From: Agroathelia rolfsii
Taxonomy: Eukaryota > Basidiomycota > Agaricomycetes > Amylocorticiales > Amylocorticiaceae
Length of the DNA stretch: 64,000 nucleotides
NCBI GenBank assembly: GCA_018343915.1
Contig: JABRWF010000008.1
Span: forward strand, 2,542,001-2,606,000
Direction: 5' to 3'
This document shows positions 45,173 through 58,789 of this stretch, in pieces; the first letter of the stretch is position 1; every line of letters begins with the position of its first letter. Made by a program: the position numbers and the translations under genes. The notes under the pieces were generated by a model. The model saw only the letters and a program-made list of their open reading frames with translations, searched no databases and was not told the origin of the DNA.

Positions 45173-45760
45173 GAAAACCCGCGAACATTTAACATTTAAT
45201 TCGTCGGTTTATTCCTGTATGATTGGGCTATACACTACTATATTATTATCTATTTCATCAAGGCAATTGCTCTCTTTACATTGGCGCTCCTCTTGTCAGC
45301 GGAGATGTGTGGGTACTAAGCCTCGTGAGGACCCTTGAAAAGCCTCAATGACGGTCAAAACTCGGGCAAGTACTTCCATATGTGGCTAATTTCTTCCAAC
45401 TTTGGAGCAAGACACGGCAGGGGGTCCTATGTATTTGTACATCCGATCGGAGAATACACCCGACAGATCGAAGCCAGCCTTGATCATGACTCGGACTCCA
45501 TGAGGTCACGGCGAGCGTCGGGCATCGTCTCACATTTCCATGGACTATCGAAGGGCATGCCGCAATTACCGAGCGACGGCAAGCGCCCGGCTTTTGCACG
45601 CTTTGCGGGGTTGCTCAACGCGCAGTCTTGCTTGTCTTAACCTCTTGGTCTCTTGGTCTATTGACATCGCCAAGCAGCCCTAGATAAGGGGGTCTCAGAC
45701 TCGAGCATAATAAGCCCCTTCTCTGTGCGGTAGCACTCGCACATCAGCTTGATTTCACGC
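45173..45760. other. Intergenic, no supported gene
   Basis: Short overlapping frames occur on both strands near 45335-45640 but with no family-like sequence. This includes the 3' flank of transporter copy B. Confidence 0.4.
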
Positions 45761-46653
45761 ATGGCTACCTCATCCAACTCTGATGTCCCCGCAGGGCCTA
45801 CGCAGACCGTCTCACATGCTGCCCCTTACAATATTTTGGACGGTGATCTTGGGACGGCGGTTACAATTAGCCCAGACGGGTCCACTGTGGTGCCCCAGAC
45901 GGCAGCTTTCATCTTGGGTTTCATTGTTGCCTTCTTTGTCTTCATGCTCCTTGTCCTGAGCTGCGGCGGTTCCCAGCGAGTACGTAGGGCCAGGCTACGT
46001 TGGATCCGACGCATCATGGGGCTACCAGATCCTCCTGATATACCTGACCCGCCTCGGTCCTCTAAGGCGGATGATCAAAAACTTCCAGAGCGCCCTGTTA
46101 TCTGGGACGTCTGGATAGATGAAAAGAAGCCTGTGTCAAGTGCCCCGGATGCATCAGACCCATGGCGAGCCATCGAGGTTTGTTCAGGATCGTTAGTTTT
46201 ATCTTCCTTAGTGCTTTGCTTGACCGGGATTGGTAGATGCCTGTTTCAGTTACAATGATCAAAGAGTTGAATGAACTAGATCATTCAATCATTGATAAAC
46301 AGTCACCGGGGTCATTGCCATCGCCGCTGTCGCTGGCCCCAGAGTCACGCTCACCACCACCCTCTCTGTTAGGACGCCTTCTCTTATCAAATTCAAGACG
46401 GGATCCTAATCCCCTCCCTGCCAGTGCATTCTCGCCTCCGATAACCGATACCTCATCTCATCCGAATGCGATGGAGTTGGAGCTTCTAGCCACGGATTTC
46501 GCCGTGGCTGAGGGTATCGCACAGCTCTCGGTCATGATTGCAATGCCTTCCCCACCTCGACCGAAAGCCATTACGAGCCATTACGATTATAATCAGCCCT
46601 TGAAAGAGTACCAGATAGGTATAGTTACGACGCGATTTCATGCAGAATTGTAG
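45761..46653 (+). CDS. Single-pass membrane protein of unknown function
   Basis: Two exons (45761-46177, 46237-46653) of 417 nt each, joined by a 59-nt intron (GTTTGT...GGTAG), encode 277 residues. The short N-terminal side (about 47 residues) has no signal peptide. One hydrophobic segment (AFILGFIVAFFVFMLLVLSC, about residues 49-68) is followed by a very basic patch RVRRARLRWIRRIMG, so the long Pro/Ser-rich tail is probably cytosolic (positive-inside). The tail includes PVIWDVWIDEKKPVS and, after the intron, MPVSVTMIKELNELDHS, which looks like a conserved box. I know similar single-pass proteins as uncharacterised basidiomycete families. No enzymatic motif is seen. Confidence 0.68.
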
Positions 46654-48221
46654 TGGCCGATCGCCACTGCATTTGTCTTTTTTTTTTTATATCTTTACAA
46701 CATACATGTCACGACCTTGTACGAATTAAAAACTGTATAACTGTTTGAAAAATTGTAACATGGCTTATCACGTTAAATATGAAGGTTAGATATACCCTGT
46801 GCTTTAAATTTTGGGAAGCTGTGATTGATGATACATCTCGGTAGGCGTTATGAGTCGTTTGCGCTTGCCGGAACTGGATTTGAGCTCGAGCTTACTTGTA
46901 CTGAGCGTATAGAATTGACATCGATAAGCCTTCTAGTAATCCCGAATGGAAGATAGCAAACGCAACATAAAATTATGCTACTGTGGCGATTTATGAAAGA
47001 GCCTCTTTCACGAACATAAATATGAACCATCAACGTCAGGCAGCTCGAACGCTTTATCCACATTTACCGTGGTCCATATATAAGTTTGATTAAAGAAGTG
47101 TATGTGGTATCATTATAGGCTGCCGATTTTTTTCATACTTTCTGCGGTTATATAGGTGGGTGTATGTGTGTGATTTGTAAGTAGACTGACCATCATGAAT
47201 AACCTCGATTTCTGACCGAACTTATAAATGTCTCGACCCCTTCCAGCCATCTCTCTTCTGGGTTCCAACATCTCGCCCTGAACCACATTTCAACTGGCAG
47301 TCGTAGACTTGAGATTAATACTCGAGTTTGGCACGATCTTGTCGCAAACAGATAGAAATCCATTTATTTCGAGTGAGGCCTATGCTACCACCACTACGTG
47401 TGTTTGATTCTTCACAAAGATTTAAGCAAGACAGAATCGTGACCATGTTGAAACCCCCCTACCGAGGAGCGAAAATGTTCATTGTTGGACTGCACCATCT
47501 TACAAAGGTCTCACACCTCCTATACCTCTATGGTTGACAGATATATAAATATCATTAGCATCCTCATCATTGAGAAGCTGAAGTTGGAGACCGTCTAAGC
47601 TGAAGCTTGGTGCAAACAGGAGCGACAAGGAATAGATGCAACGATGCTGTCACGGTGGTCCTATCAAGTCTTGCTACCAGCCAGAGTGTGCTACACCGCC
47701 ATTCCCACCATCTACATCGGCCCCAAGTCTTCTGTTTCCAGGACTTCCGGGCTACTCGTATGAACTAATTAAGATAACACAAAGCAAATCCCAATCACAT
47801 CCCAATGCTTCGTGAACTACTGCCCTACATCACATACTCTAGAGTCTATGAAAAGAAGAAAACAGGAACCAAGGCCCACAGCTTACGCATGTTATCCCTG
47901 TCCAAAATCAGCAGGAAAGACCAAAAAGATAGTCTGCATAGTCAACACTGAAGATTGATAATCACCAGTGGCGATGGTACTACTAGTAGTACTTACTCGG
48001 ATAGGTAGTAATGCCACAAGTTTTATTAAGCAGTAGAAACATAAACGTACATTTTGTAATGAGCAATCATTACTGGAACAACCCTACAAGTCAGTCAATC
48101 AATGTTACAAGCCCTAAGGTGCATCACTACACTGTAAATCAAAACTGCCCGTAATCATTCTTGTGTGATAAAACATTTGATACGCTTTTACAACGATGAG
48201 TAAGAGAAAGCTGGCTTCAAC
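46654..48221. other. Intergenic between convergent genes, nothing recognised
   Basis: About 1.5 kb, AT-rich. It holds the 3' flanks of the membrane-protein gene (plus) and the first monooxygenase (minus). Only short frames are present. Confidence 0.45.
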
Positions 48222-50357
48222 CTAATGACCTTTTTTGTCCCGACTCTGACCACCGGCAGCGGCGCTCTGTAATCGGCCCCACTTAGTCCACCAATCCTCT
48301 GCTGCCTCAGCAGCATCATACCCAAAGATAAACCCAAGGTTCTCCCAGCGCGCCCTCAGCTCATCCTCAGTCTGCTCTCGATTTAGATCACGTTCCGCAC
48401 GAAATTCGGCGTCTCGTGCATCCCGTTCGGGACCGGGAGGTAAACACATCCGATTCATCCATGCAATTTCAACTGAGAGTGTTGCCTCACATGCCGGCTG
48501 GCGAGTTTCATGGTACCCCTCAAGCATGGAAGGGAGTGCGGATGGATCTTGGATATGATAGAATAAGGTACCTAGCGCGTTGGCGTCTTCCACGGCCGAT
48601 GCAGCTGCGGATGGCATACAAGGCTTTGCAAAGTAAAAGGCAGAATATGAGCACAACCGTACGCGTTTAGAATAGCTAACGCATACGCTCTATATGGCTC
48701 TTGTGAACAGATAGTGTGAACAAGGCTTACACGGAAAGGGTGAGCTGCATCTCCAACGACTACAATCCGGCTGGTTTCATTGACCCAGTCCGATAATGGT
48801 TCCCTTCTGTCCAGACATCGAGTTCTTTTTAGGTGAGTGATTAGCTTGCAAAGTTTGTCCATACTAAGGATGAAAAATGTGACAGTTAGCGTTAGCCCGT
48901 TTATAAAAAAAAATCCTCTGGGATAACCCACCGAGGTTCGCACCCGCCCAAATCGATCGCATCAAGGGGCCAATCGATCCACTCTATACCTACGTTCAAC
49001 GGCCAAGGCTTCGCATGAGTGTCGGGCCAGAAAAACTCGAGCACATATGCTGTGTTTTGTTTCTGTTTGGAAAGCAAATAAACCTCCGAGTCATTGATGA
49101 GCAAAATATTCAGTTAAGTCTGAAACCAACAATCGGGTATCCTACACACAACATCATCAATTGACTTATTCGAGTTGGTCTTATTTTAGTAAAAAAAAAT
49201 CCCGTTTCATACCAAGTATAAATCGATTTGTTCCCATCCAGCATGGAAACTATATGAGAATCGACATCAGCCATGTCATTTATTATGGAGAAAAAAATTA
49301 CTTCTTGAAGATATAGAAGCTCGTTTAATTCAGGATCTTGGCGCATTTTATCTCCAGAAATGATCGTTCTAAGAAGATATTTGCGTGGCATTCAAGTTCA
49401 GGCATTTTGGGCATTGGGACTGATACTGACGTGTACAAGCTCCATCCTATCGGAATCCAATTTTCCATAGTCTCGAACTCGGTGGATATGTTCGCGAGAC
49501 TAGCTAGCCCGCCAGCACTGATGATGCAATCTGCATCCAATCTTTCTCCTCCCTCGAGAACGACAATTGGTCTATCTTCTGGAGAAGGGGAGTGATATGC
49601 TACTACGTTTTTTCCATACAAAACCTCAGCTCCATTACGAACAGCTAAGTCATAAACAAGGCGCAATATATCATCGAACTATTTTTTTATAAACTATATC
49701 AGAAAATCACGTCAATATTGGAGGTGGGGATGAGTGCTTACGACACCAAGGAGCATTTGTCCGCCAGTTGATCCCATTACAGGGCCATCCCAGAAGATGT
49801 GGTTCATAATCTCACCCGTCTCAACTGATGATCACCGGGCAAGAATTATCCATTGCCACAATCTTAGTGGTGAGAAGCTTTGATAGTAGTCCAGCTCCAA
49901 CTTACGTGAGATGAATCCTGTTCTTTTTGCAGGAGTCGTAACCGCAGCAAGGGCATCTCCAAGTCCCCAGTTTCTTAAAACTCGAGTAAAGTTGGGGGCG
50001 AGTTTGAGCCCACCAGTATTCTAATTGGTAGAGACGATGATCAATGGAAAGGACATACAGAAGCACGTACAAAAGATCATGAGTTTTTAGTACTCTTAAT
50101 TGGTAGCAAGTAGAACGAAACACTGACATTGCTCCCAAAGTGTGGCTGCTGGTCAAGAACGCGCACTTTGTGGCCGGATTTCGCGATAGTGTAAGCGGCG
50201 GCGAGGCCAGCGAAGCCTTTTTTGTGACAAGCAGGAGATAGGGTTTTGAGTATTGTGAGTAAGGTGAAACATATTACAACGAACCAGCACCAACAATGAT
50301 TACATCTAGACTACAAGGGGCTTGTCTGCCAGTGGAGGTGGCAACGTGAAGTGCCAT
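48222..50357 (-). CDS. FAD-dependent monooxygenase (salicylate hydroxylase-like), copy 1
   Basis: Eleven exons from 50357 to 48222 (50357-50285, 50216-50128, 50020-49906, 49824-49742, 49678-49431, 49368-49302, 49249-49213, 49141-49131, 49062-48932, 48863-48731, 48623-48222) encode 462 residues. The N-terminal dinucleotide fold has VIIVGAG joined to GFAGLAAAYTIAKSGHKVRV (GxGxxG). The middle gives GLKLAPNFTRVLRNWGLGDA, a strand-like ADCIISAGG segment, the WMGTNR motif and GYPI. The second FAD motif is VVVGDAAHPF (about residues 320-328), followed by SAVEDANALG. This is the architecture of class A flavoprotein hydroxylases, which use NAD(P)H and O2 to hydroxylate aromatic or similar substrates. 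The substrate is unknown. Exon 8 is 11 nt. Confidence 0.9.
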
Positions 50358-52519
50358 GTCGAGTTACCACTGGTAGAAAGTAACAAGAGCGTATATTCGA
50401 AGCTACCTATTTTCAATACTGAAACAAAAGATGTTTAATACCAGTTCCTATCCGAGTATGAACCTTGGGAAGACAGGCGGAAGCTGGAGTCTTCTAGTCG
50501 AGAGGAAGGGAGGTGGGCTTGCGTACGATCCTGAATAACAGTCAACTTATATCACAACTCAGACTTTTAGCCTAGCTATTTTGAGCGAGTAGTCAAGTGG
50601 ACATTATGCATGGCAAGGGTTGGTTTTAGCAAGCGTTGTCGGTCCATTTTTTATCTTGGTTCCGTACTCCGTCCTTTTTTCTCTTTCGTGAAATTCTATT
50701 GTCGCTATAATATATACACTTGTATATTTTACTCGATGTATCGCATGCATTTGTACCCCTACCACGTAGTCAATACAGCGTGTCATCCAAATTAAGCTGC
50801 GTGCGCGTCGAATTTTAACAGTGCAATACTGCAATTGTACTGATGGCAGTGCTACATGACATTTTTAATGGGAAAAAGATAAGACTAATGCCCTGGATTA
50901 ACATCATTTTTCTATACATAGCTTGTTAATCACGCATTGATGACTCATCCGATTCAAGATTTGCGACCACGAACTTTTCCCAACGAGTTGACTTACGTAT
51001 TATGGCCAGCGTTCTTATCACTCAATCAGAGCTGGTATAGTGGTGCAGGGCAGAGTAATCTTGGTGCCAATAGATCAACCAGGGCGATACCTGGACTAAT
51101 AATATAACCTTACATACTATGTAGTATGCTCATACTATATACGACGTAACTTCCTAATTCAGTTGTCTGACGCAATTGATTCATTATTGTCAAATCCGTC
51201 AAGATTAACGTCACGGTAAAACAATATCTTTCAATTGCTAATTAAGGGCTTTCCGCTAGATGGGGCACGACGACGGCGTTAAGCGGTGTCTTTGTACACG
51301 CGCGACCGGAGATTCACTCCTTTCCCTCTGCCTGCCTCTAATGGATAGACTTTGCTTTATTTTCTACCCACCCACCTCTCCCTTGATTGTTCATAATAGT
51401 GCTCCATTAATTTCCTCATCCTCCTGCCATTACATCGGACTAAACATAACAATTTTATACCTTCTCAACTATTTTTTGGCTATTGTAACACATTGATCTT
51501 AATGAAGCACCCTTCACTGCAAATAACCCATAGACATTTTGCACTGCCCCAAATAAATTCGAGGACATGTGGATATTAGTACGACATCTCGCACAAAACG
51601 GGGCCAGGTCTGGTCCGGGAAGCTAGACGGAGCAAGGCGCGAGGTCACCCATCCCACCCTCGCTGCTCACTGTCTTTCCCCAGGATCATTCACGGCCGCG
51701 TTCGGGAAGCGCTTCGCGCTTTCGCCCATTTACTGGCTTTCCTGCGTGTTTGCCGTTCCCCTTGAGCACGTGAACAAAGGACCAATGTTTTCTCCTTGAC
51801 GAAAGAGGTTAAAAGTGCATTCAATGAAGTGCTGGATCTGTACACACCCAGGCTACTGCATAAGATGTGCATAACTGTACTCCCATTTAGTACATACTGA
51901 CAATCGGGAGCCATGTTTTCTGATTTCCCCTTTCTGCCCATTCGTAGTTATAATTGAAGGACTTCAATACTCAAGACAGCTTATCATGACAGTATGTTCA
52001 TGACGAGTGCCTAGGATGCTCTATATATTCCATCACCCTCATTTCATTACAAGACACCCCGAACTGGCTTTAATCTCCTACTCAACACGTTTGAAGTAGC
52101 TTCTTGGATGAAGCATCGTGAAGAAATGATTGCTTATAAAATAGATTTAAGCATGAAAACCAGTCACAAGCTTGTTACATAAATTTTGAAAGCAGTCGCC
52201 CTAAAAGCCTGTCCGAAATGTAGAACGTGACTTGCTGTTTTTTTTGGGGGGGAGTGCCATCTATCCCTGCGCCATATGTTTACCGCCCTGTACCATCCAA
52301 TGGAAACAAATCGCCAGGTGCCGCATGATCCGCCGACATGTTTGTTTGATTCATGCGATCCCAGAATAGCTTGAATAGCCTGATAGGGTGTCTCCGGGGA
52401 ATTGCAAATTAGAAGGGAAAGAGTCACATTAAAAAATCATCTGTCATAATATGATACCAGCTGTCTGGCAATCATCTAAATCACTAGGATGATCGGTGGA
52501 GCCAATGCAAGCCCCAATG
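50358..52519. other. Spacer between monooxygenase copies 1 and 2
   Basis: About 2.1 kb. The frames at 51260-51496, 51569-51799 and 52164-52427 have no recognisable features. The promoter side of copy 1 lies at the left end. Confidence 0.4.
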
Positions 52520-54597
52520 TTACATCTGAAGACGAGCGGCAGCCAAGCGGCCCCATTTGATCCACCAATCTTCGGCCGCCTCAGCAGCATCGTGTGCAAA
52601 CAGGTTGCTAAAATTCTCCCAATGCGTTCTCAGTTCTTCCTCTGTTGGCTCTCTGTCAAGGTCGCGCACTGCGCGCATCTGGGCGTCGCGAGCGTCACGT
52701 TCTGGTCCGGGCGGCAAAGTCAACATATCGGACCATCCCAGCTCGCTTGCAGTAGCCATCTCGCATGCCGGCTGGCGAGTCTCCTGAAATCCAGCAAGGA
52801 CAACGGGAAGCATAGATGGGTTCCGGATATGCGACAATAGGACACCTAATGCACTGGCATCTTCAATGGCTAATGAGAGAGGGGACATCATATAAGGCTT
52901 TTTGTAGAAACACAGCAAAATGAATTCGAGGATACATGGTATACATGCAAGTCAGCAAATATGTAGATTGGTAAATATAGAATGATGGTATATGCTCACG
53001 GGAAGTGGGTAGGCAGAACTTCCAATAGCCACGATTCGGCTAGTCTCATTGACCCAGTCCGACAATGGCTCCTTCCTGATCAGGAGTTGGGTTCGTTGTA
53101 GCGAAGTCACGAGCTTCAATAGCTCATTCATTCTGTGGTTCAGGTATGATTATTATGACCCGAAAAGGCAGACTGGATTCAATATACTAACAAGGGTATG
53201 CAGTCGCTGAAATCAATCGCGTCGGGGGACCAATCAATTGATTGGGCACTCGCATCCGATGGCCACGGCCCTATAAGGTTATCGGGGCAGAGTATCTCGA
53301 GTACGTATGCCGTATTTTCCTTCTGGAGACAGAGCACTCTTGGTCAGCACGAAATGGACTGAAAATAGTAGGCTAAACAAAAACAAACAATAGGGTAGCC
53401 TGAAAAAAGAGCTAAGTATCAAAATTCGACAAACGATAGCATTGTTATATGATGTTACCCACTCAAAACAATTCGATTTGATCCCATCCAGCATGACCAC
53501 TGAGCAAAAGAAGAGAATTATTAGCATCATGATTATGGTAATAACGATGAAGACATGGCTCACATCCTGATTGTCGTGCAAAAGCTCGTTTAGTTCCGGC
53601 TTTGACAGCATTTTCTCTCCTGGAATAATTGCCCTACAGAAGGAACATTGTGAGTCAATTAGCAACCGCTAATGAGAGTATTGTAATATATATGCGGTAT
53701 ACTTACATGTACGTACTGAACCCGGTCGGTCTCCAATTACTCATGGTGTCCAATCCTGAAGAGATACTAGCGAGGCTGGCTATACCAGCAGCATTGATTA
53801 TTAGGTCTGCTTCGATTCTCCCTCTACTCTCTAGAATAACGGCAGGTTTGTCTTGTGGGGAATGTGACTCGTATGCTACCACTTTGTGCCCATAGGAGAT
53901 TTCGGCTCCATAGTGGATAGCTAAATCGTGCATCAAGCGCAACACGTCTTCAAACTATATGTATCGTGAAATTAGATCAAGTCACATTCCGGGGAAAATA
54001 TGCTCGACTACTTACAGCACCTAAGCGCACACTTCCACCCATTGATCCTATTACTGGATCGTCCCAGGGAATATGACCCACGGTTTCACCCGTTTCAACT
54101 GCATGTGTTATTAGCTAATTGTTTATCACTCCCTAACACTAAAGATAGAAGTAGATCTGTTATCTAACTCACGTGAAATGAATTTCGTCCTCCTTGTAGG
54201 GTAAGTCACAGAGGCAAGGGCATCACCGAAGCCCCAATTTCTCAACACCCGAGAAAAATTAGGCGCAATTTTGATACCGGCCAGTTTCTGCCAGTAGTTG
54301 GTAGTGTGTGTAAGTGGTAAGCATATCTTATCGATTCTCACTGATAATCCAGTGAAAGGCATGTAAGATACCGACATTACTCTCAAATTGAGGTTGCTGG
54401 TCCAGGACGCGCACTCTATGACCTGATCTCCCAGTTGCGATGGCTGCAGCAAGCCCGGCAAGGCCTGTTGTTTATAAGCATAGAAGTTTTAACTCGAGGC
54501 CGATCAGCAGAGCAATTTAGAACTTGCACATACCTGCGCCGACAATAATTACATCCATATAGGATTGAGCGTGGTGCTCTGAGCGGTTGGATGTCAT
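52520..54597 (-). CDS. FAD-dependent monooxygenase, copy 2, with altered FAD motif
   Basis: Eleven exons (54597-54534, 54464-54376, 54287-54173, 54098-54016, 53954-53707, 53633-53564, 53499-53463, 53399-53389, 53322-53192, 53132-53000, 52897-52520) encode 452 residues. Exons 2-5 and 7-10 have exactly the lengths of copies 1 and 4. The N-terminal VIIVGAG-GLAGLAAAIATG fold and the middle FEDVLRLMHDLAIHYGAEI, CWMGSNR and YPI are conserved. In the second FAD motif the usual GDAAHP is replaced by GSSAYP, so the Asp that contacts the flavin ribityl chain is missing. The frame is otherwise open. It may be an inactive or altered-function paralogue. Confidence 0.86.
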
Positions 54598-55429
54598 GTT
54601 TTGCAATCGCTGGCGCCAGTAAATCCTGATAATGATTGATCCGCAAATACGAAGCTGGGCTGTTTGAACTTGCAGAAAGTAACAGATTCTATCTAGTTGG
54701 AAAGGAACTTCAAGTCGAAGCCTGTACGCGATCCTAGTGTGGTTTATATCATAGCCCGGCACTCCGGATTCTATTTCGAGATGAAGATATTTGTTGAGAA
54801 GCGGTCTGGAAATGAGGTATTCATAATATTCGGCAAAAGGTTACACATGGGCTGCGTGATCATATTATGGATCATGGTTATGGCGGGCAGGTATTGGTAA
54901 CGTGTCTATAAGATTAGTACCTTTTAAGTTTCTCCTCTATAATCGATCCAAGTTAGGGTACGGCGCAGCAAAGGTCGGAGTCTGCCTACTAGTAGAGACA
55001 TCACGCTAGCCGTGACTCGGGTTCAAAAACTCCGCCGTTTTACCGGGGTATAGGCTACACACAGCAGAAGCCATCATTTACTGCTAAATTACCCTGGTAC
55101 TGCCATGACCTGATCTAAATAATTACATACGAACTCGGATATTTTACTTGACTTATTTCGAGACAGGTGTTAGTCGTGTGATTAACTAAATATTACTACA
55201 GTGAATTTAATTAAACTATAGACTAGCCTCAAGTTCACTATCAATAATGATAATGATGGTATGTGCCTGAGCACAAGAGACATGGACAGAGGTGTGTATA
55301 TTTGAAGTTTGACAGTCCATTGTGACTTTCAGCTACCCGCCAAGCTTGAATATGGTGGCATGTCCAGGTAAGAGAAATCAGCGAGCTCTGATGTTATATC
55401 TAACCACATAAAACGCCCAAGCAACCCCA
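54598..55429. other. Spacer between monooxygenase copy 2 and the pseudogene
   Basis: About 830 bp holding the promoter side of copy 2. The plus-strand frame at 54697-54900 is not convincing. Confidence 0.4.
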
Positions 55430-57432
55430 TTTGACCCACTAATCTTCAGCTGCCTCGGCGATATGATGTGCGAAGATCGTACCAAGGTTATCCCAATACG
55501 CTCTCAGCTCTTCTTCTGTTGACTCTCGATCAAGATCGTGCGCTGCACGCATCTGGGCGTCACGAGTTTCGCGTTCTGGACCTGGGGGGAGGGGGGTTCA
55601 GTATCTTGAACCGTTCCAGCTTGCCAAACTCGGTTACGGCAGCCGTCTCGTACGCCTGCTGGCGAGTCTCTTGAAATCCTTTAGGGATAGCGGGAAGCAT
55701 AGACGGGCTTGGGATATGCGAGAACAGAACACCCAAGGCGCTGGCATCCTCAATGCCTAATGGATGTGTGGATATCATAAAAAGCTTCATTCAAGTCAGA
55801 ATAAACATACGTTTATCATCAACAAGTAATCAGGTCGCAATCAACTTGCAGGGAGAGGGTGGACAGAATCTCCAATGGCCACGATTTGATTAACATCGTT
55901 GACTCAGTCCAACAACGGCCTTTTCCTCAGGGTGGTCAATATACGAGTTCATTGTAGCGAGGTTACAAGCCTCAATAGCTTATCCATTCTGGTGCAAGCA
56001 TATTTTTATTCAGAATAATCTAAAACGACTTGACAGAGTGAAATTGAATACGCTCACAGGGGTGTGCAACCATCGAAGTCAACCGCTTCGAGAGACAAAT
56101 CAATCCATTCATCAATACCCTCACCTAATAACCATGGCCCCTCATGACTATCGCTCCAGAATATCTCCAGGACGTATGTTGCATTCTGCTTCTGTAGCCA
56201 AACTTGAAGAGTTGCTACTTGACACGAAAAAGACTTGTGATAAGCTATAAAAAAAAAAAGATAGGATAACCTAGAAACTGAATATGTCGTACATCAAAGC
56301 TCTACTCATCACGATATCTTTATCATATAATGCTTCTCACCCAGAATAAATTGGTTTGATCAGCATGACCACTATGAGGGGGAAATCAATTATTAGCATA
56401 TTGGATACAGCCGTAGTGGGTGATCTTGAAAAAGGTGACTTGCGTCTTGCCAGTGATGGTCGTGAAAAAGTTTAATTCTGGGTCTGATTGTATTTTATAC
56501 CCGAGAATATTTGTCCTAAAAGAAAGCAGAAATCAAAGGCCACAGCTGAGAACCCTAAAATATGTAATAAGAACCGATAACTACGTGTACGCACTAAACC
56601 CAGTTGGCCTCCAATTATTTATCGTTTCAAGTCCTGAGGAGATGTTAGTTAGGCGCGCCGTGCCAACAGCATTTATGATAAAATTGGTTTTCATTTCCTT
56701 TCCGTCCCCTAGAACAACGACAGGTTGATCTTGTGTAGCGTACTATGGCTCGTATGCTATTACTTCATGTCCATAGAAACCTTTAAATCTCAGTTCCATG
56801 ATGGAGAGCTAAGCCATGCATCACTAGTAGGTGTAACACATCTTCAAACTATGCATGCTATGGAACTTATATAAATTCATGTTTCAGGAGAGAAAAGTGG
56901 CACTTACAGCACCTACAGGCATATCTCCACCCGTTAGTCTCATTAATGGATCTTCCCATCTCATATAACCCATTACCTCCCCCATCTCAACTGCAATTAT
57001 CGTGAGTTGATTATCAACTGTCACCAAGTATCATTTGTTCCAACTTACCTAAGTTAAAGTTCGTTCTTCTAATAGGGTGGGTCACGGAGGCAAGAGCATC
57101 GCCAAGGCTCTAATTTCTTAGCGTCCTAGTAAAATTAAGTGCAATTTTGATTCCAGTCGTCTTCTGGTTTAAGGTGGTGATGTGTGCAAATAACAAGTAT
57201 ATTCATGAGTTTAAATAAGTCATCATGAACAGCACACGAAACACTTACATTACTCTCAAATTGAGGCGGCTGATCGAGGGCACGTACCTTATGTCCTAAT
57301 TTTCTGATTGTAATAGCTACGACAAGACCGGCAGGACCTGGGAGAGGAGAGCAGCGGGGAAGGGATTCTGAAGAAGTCTTGAATTAAGACCATTAAATTA
57401 AGCAAGCCTGCGCCAACAATAATTACGTCCAT
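55430..57432 (-). pseudogene. FAD-dependent monooxygenase pseudogene, copy 3
   Basis: All or most of the eleven exons can be recognised in order from 57432 (MDVIIVGAG) to about 55430. At least three Trp codons have become stops: 57110-57112 in exon 3 (RNW of the sister genes), 55904-55906 in exon 10 (DWVN) and 55439-55441 in exon 11 (EDWW). The donor of exon 1 is GC rather than GT, the 11-nt exon 8 has lost its donor (GTTATCCTATC followed by a T run at about 56250-56270), and exon 11 has insertions near 55590. The second FAD motif reads GDSVHP. The copy is dead but still clearly homologous, so its loss is fairly recent. Confidence 0.85.
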
Positions 57433-58789
57433 GCTACATGTGGATGTATGCTTCAAACAGACATGGACATGATGACTCGGATTATCAATCGGTGCTAGAA
57501 ATTAATCAAAGTAAATGAAACCAAATTGTTTGGGCGTGCAGAGAACAGCAGGTACTGCCTTAGAAATCCTTTCATTTATAGTAGTATTATCAGGCCTGTA
57601 AGGCCTATGTTACTTTGTGTATGCACATGGGTAGTAAGCGGTACGTCTAAAGTGAGCTAATGGCTTAATGGGATTATGAAGTAATACGAGTGCTAGTGCC
57701 CAAGGTATTGATTTTTATGTTTGGGGCCTCGACACTATTGTGAGAGGAAGGCGTTTGTCAAGAAGCTTTCCAAGCAGTACTGATAGGTGTTTATATTTTC
57801 AGTGGCAGAATGGTTAGGGCATGCCTCATGGCCGCATTATGGAAGGCATTGGGGTGGGTATAATATCATTACCATTTTAGGCCCCTATACATAATTATGT
57901 GAACCAGTGACTCCAGAACCTCCCCCGACCGCTTCCTGATAGGCTATACAAAATGAAATAACTGGGACTTTGATGGGAGCCATCATTTAATCATAGCGTC
58001 CTGCACTAATCAATGCGTTATCTGGCATGTAGGTGCTTCTACACTAGTGACAATCTTGTGATAATGACACGCGAAATGACGGGCTGGAATTCAATTTACT
58101 TTTAGTATCGTAATTTAGAACTTGAAGATGTACGGATGGGCATTCGCATTAGACAGCTCATGGTGGCCTAGAACCATTAAACCAGCTAGAATATATTGAA
58201 GTATGCACAGGCAAGAGAAATTATCAGTACCGTGGCAGAAGAGTGGGCAAAGCAATGTTCATCAATGATGGCAGTTGCGGAGGATTCGCGACTGAATCAC
58301 TTCATCAAAGGAAATTTAATCGCAGCTCAGTCGCGTGACACGTAGTAATTATTTCTTGTCTTGAAGCCGCTGATATGGGGTGATGGACGAAACTATATCC
58401 GCAAAGGGCAAATCAATCTTTGTAAATTTTTGCTTATCATCTAACTTGAAAGGAAATCAAGCTGCGCCCTCGATGATTAAGATTCTGTCGGATACAAAGT
58501 GAATGGTTGTTCGAAGACAAATCCCCCTCCCCCCAGTGATCAAAATCCGGGTCTTCTGGTCTAATTTCAATTTACAGAAATTGGGTTGGCGTCCGCATCA
58601 AACCTGATTGACCCTGCGTGGAATGGAATTTAACTGATTGATGTTCCGAAATTCGACATGTAATCAATCCCTAAACCATCAACTAGATGCACAGATGGAG
58701 CATTCGACTAAATTAAAAAGACAAATGATTCGAGGGTATAATCAGTGTTGAGGTTGCCAAGACTAAGTAAGAGACGTTTATAACGGTTG
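57433..58789. other. Spacer with a single repeat end
   Basis: A lone copy of the inverted-repeat end found at 25002 lies here at about 57563-57612. The rest is AT-rich without a supported gene. Confidence 0.4.
57563..57612. repeat. Single copy of the TATCAGGCCT repeat end
   Basis: AAATCCTTTCATTTATAGTA followed by TATCAGGCCTGTAAGGCCTA matches the left arm at 25002-25052 with few changes. No inverted partner is seen within 2 kb, so it is probably a solo end of a transposon. Confidence 0.6.

Noticed and set aside
51569..51799. Plus-strand frame between monooxygenase copies 1 and 2
   Set aside because: No recognisable domain, no consistent splice sites, and overlapping frames on the other strand are equally open.
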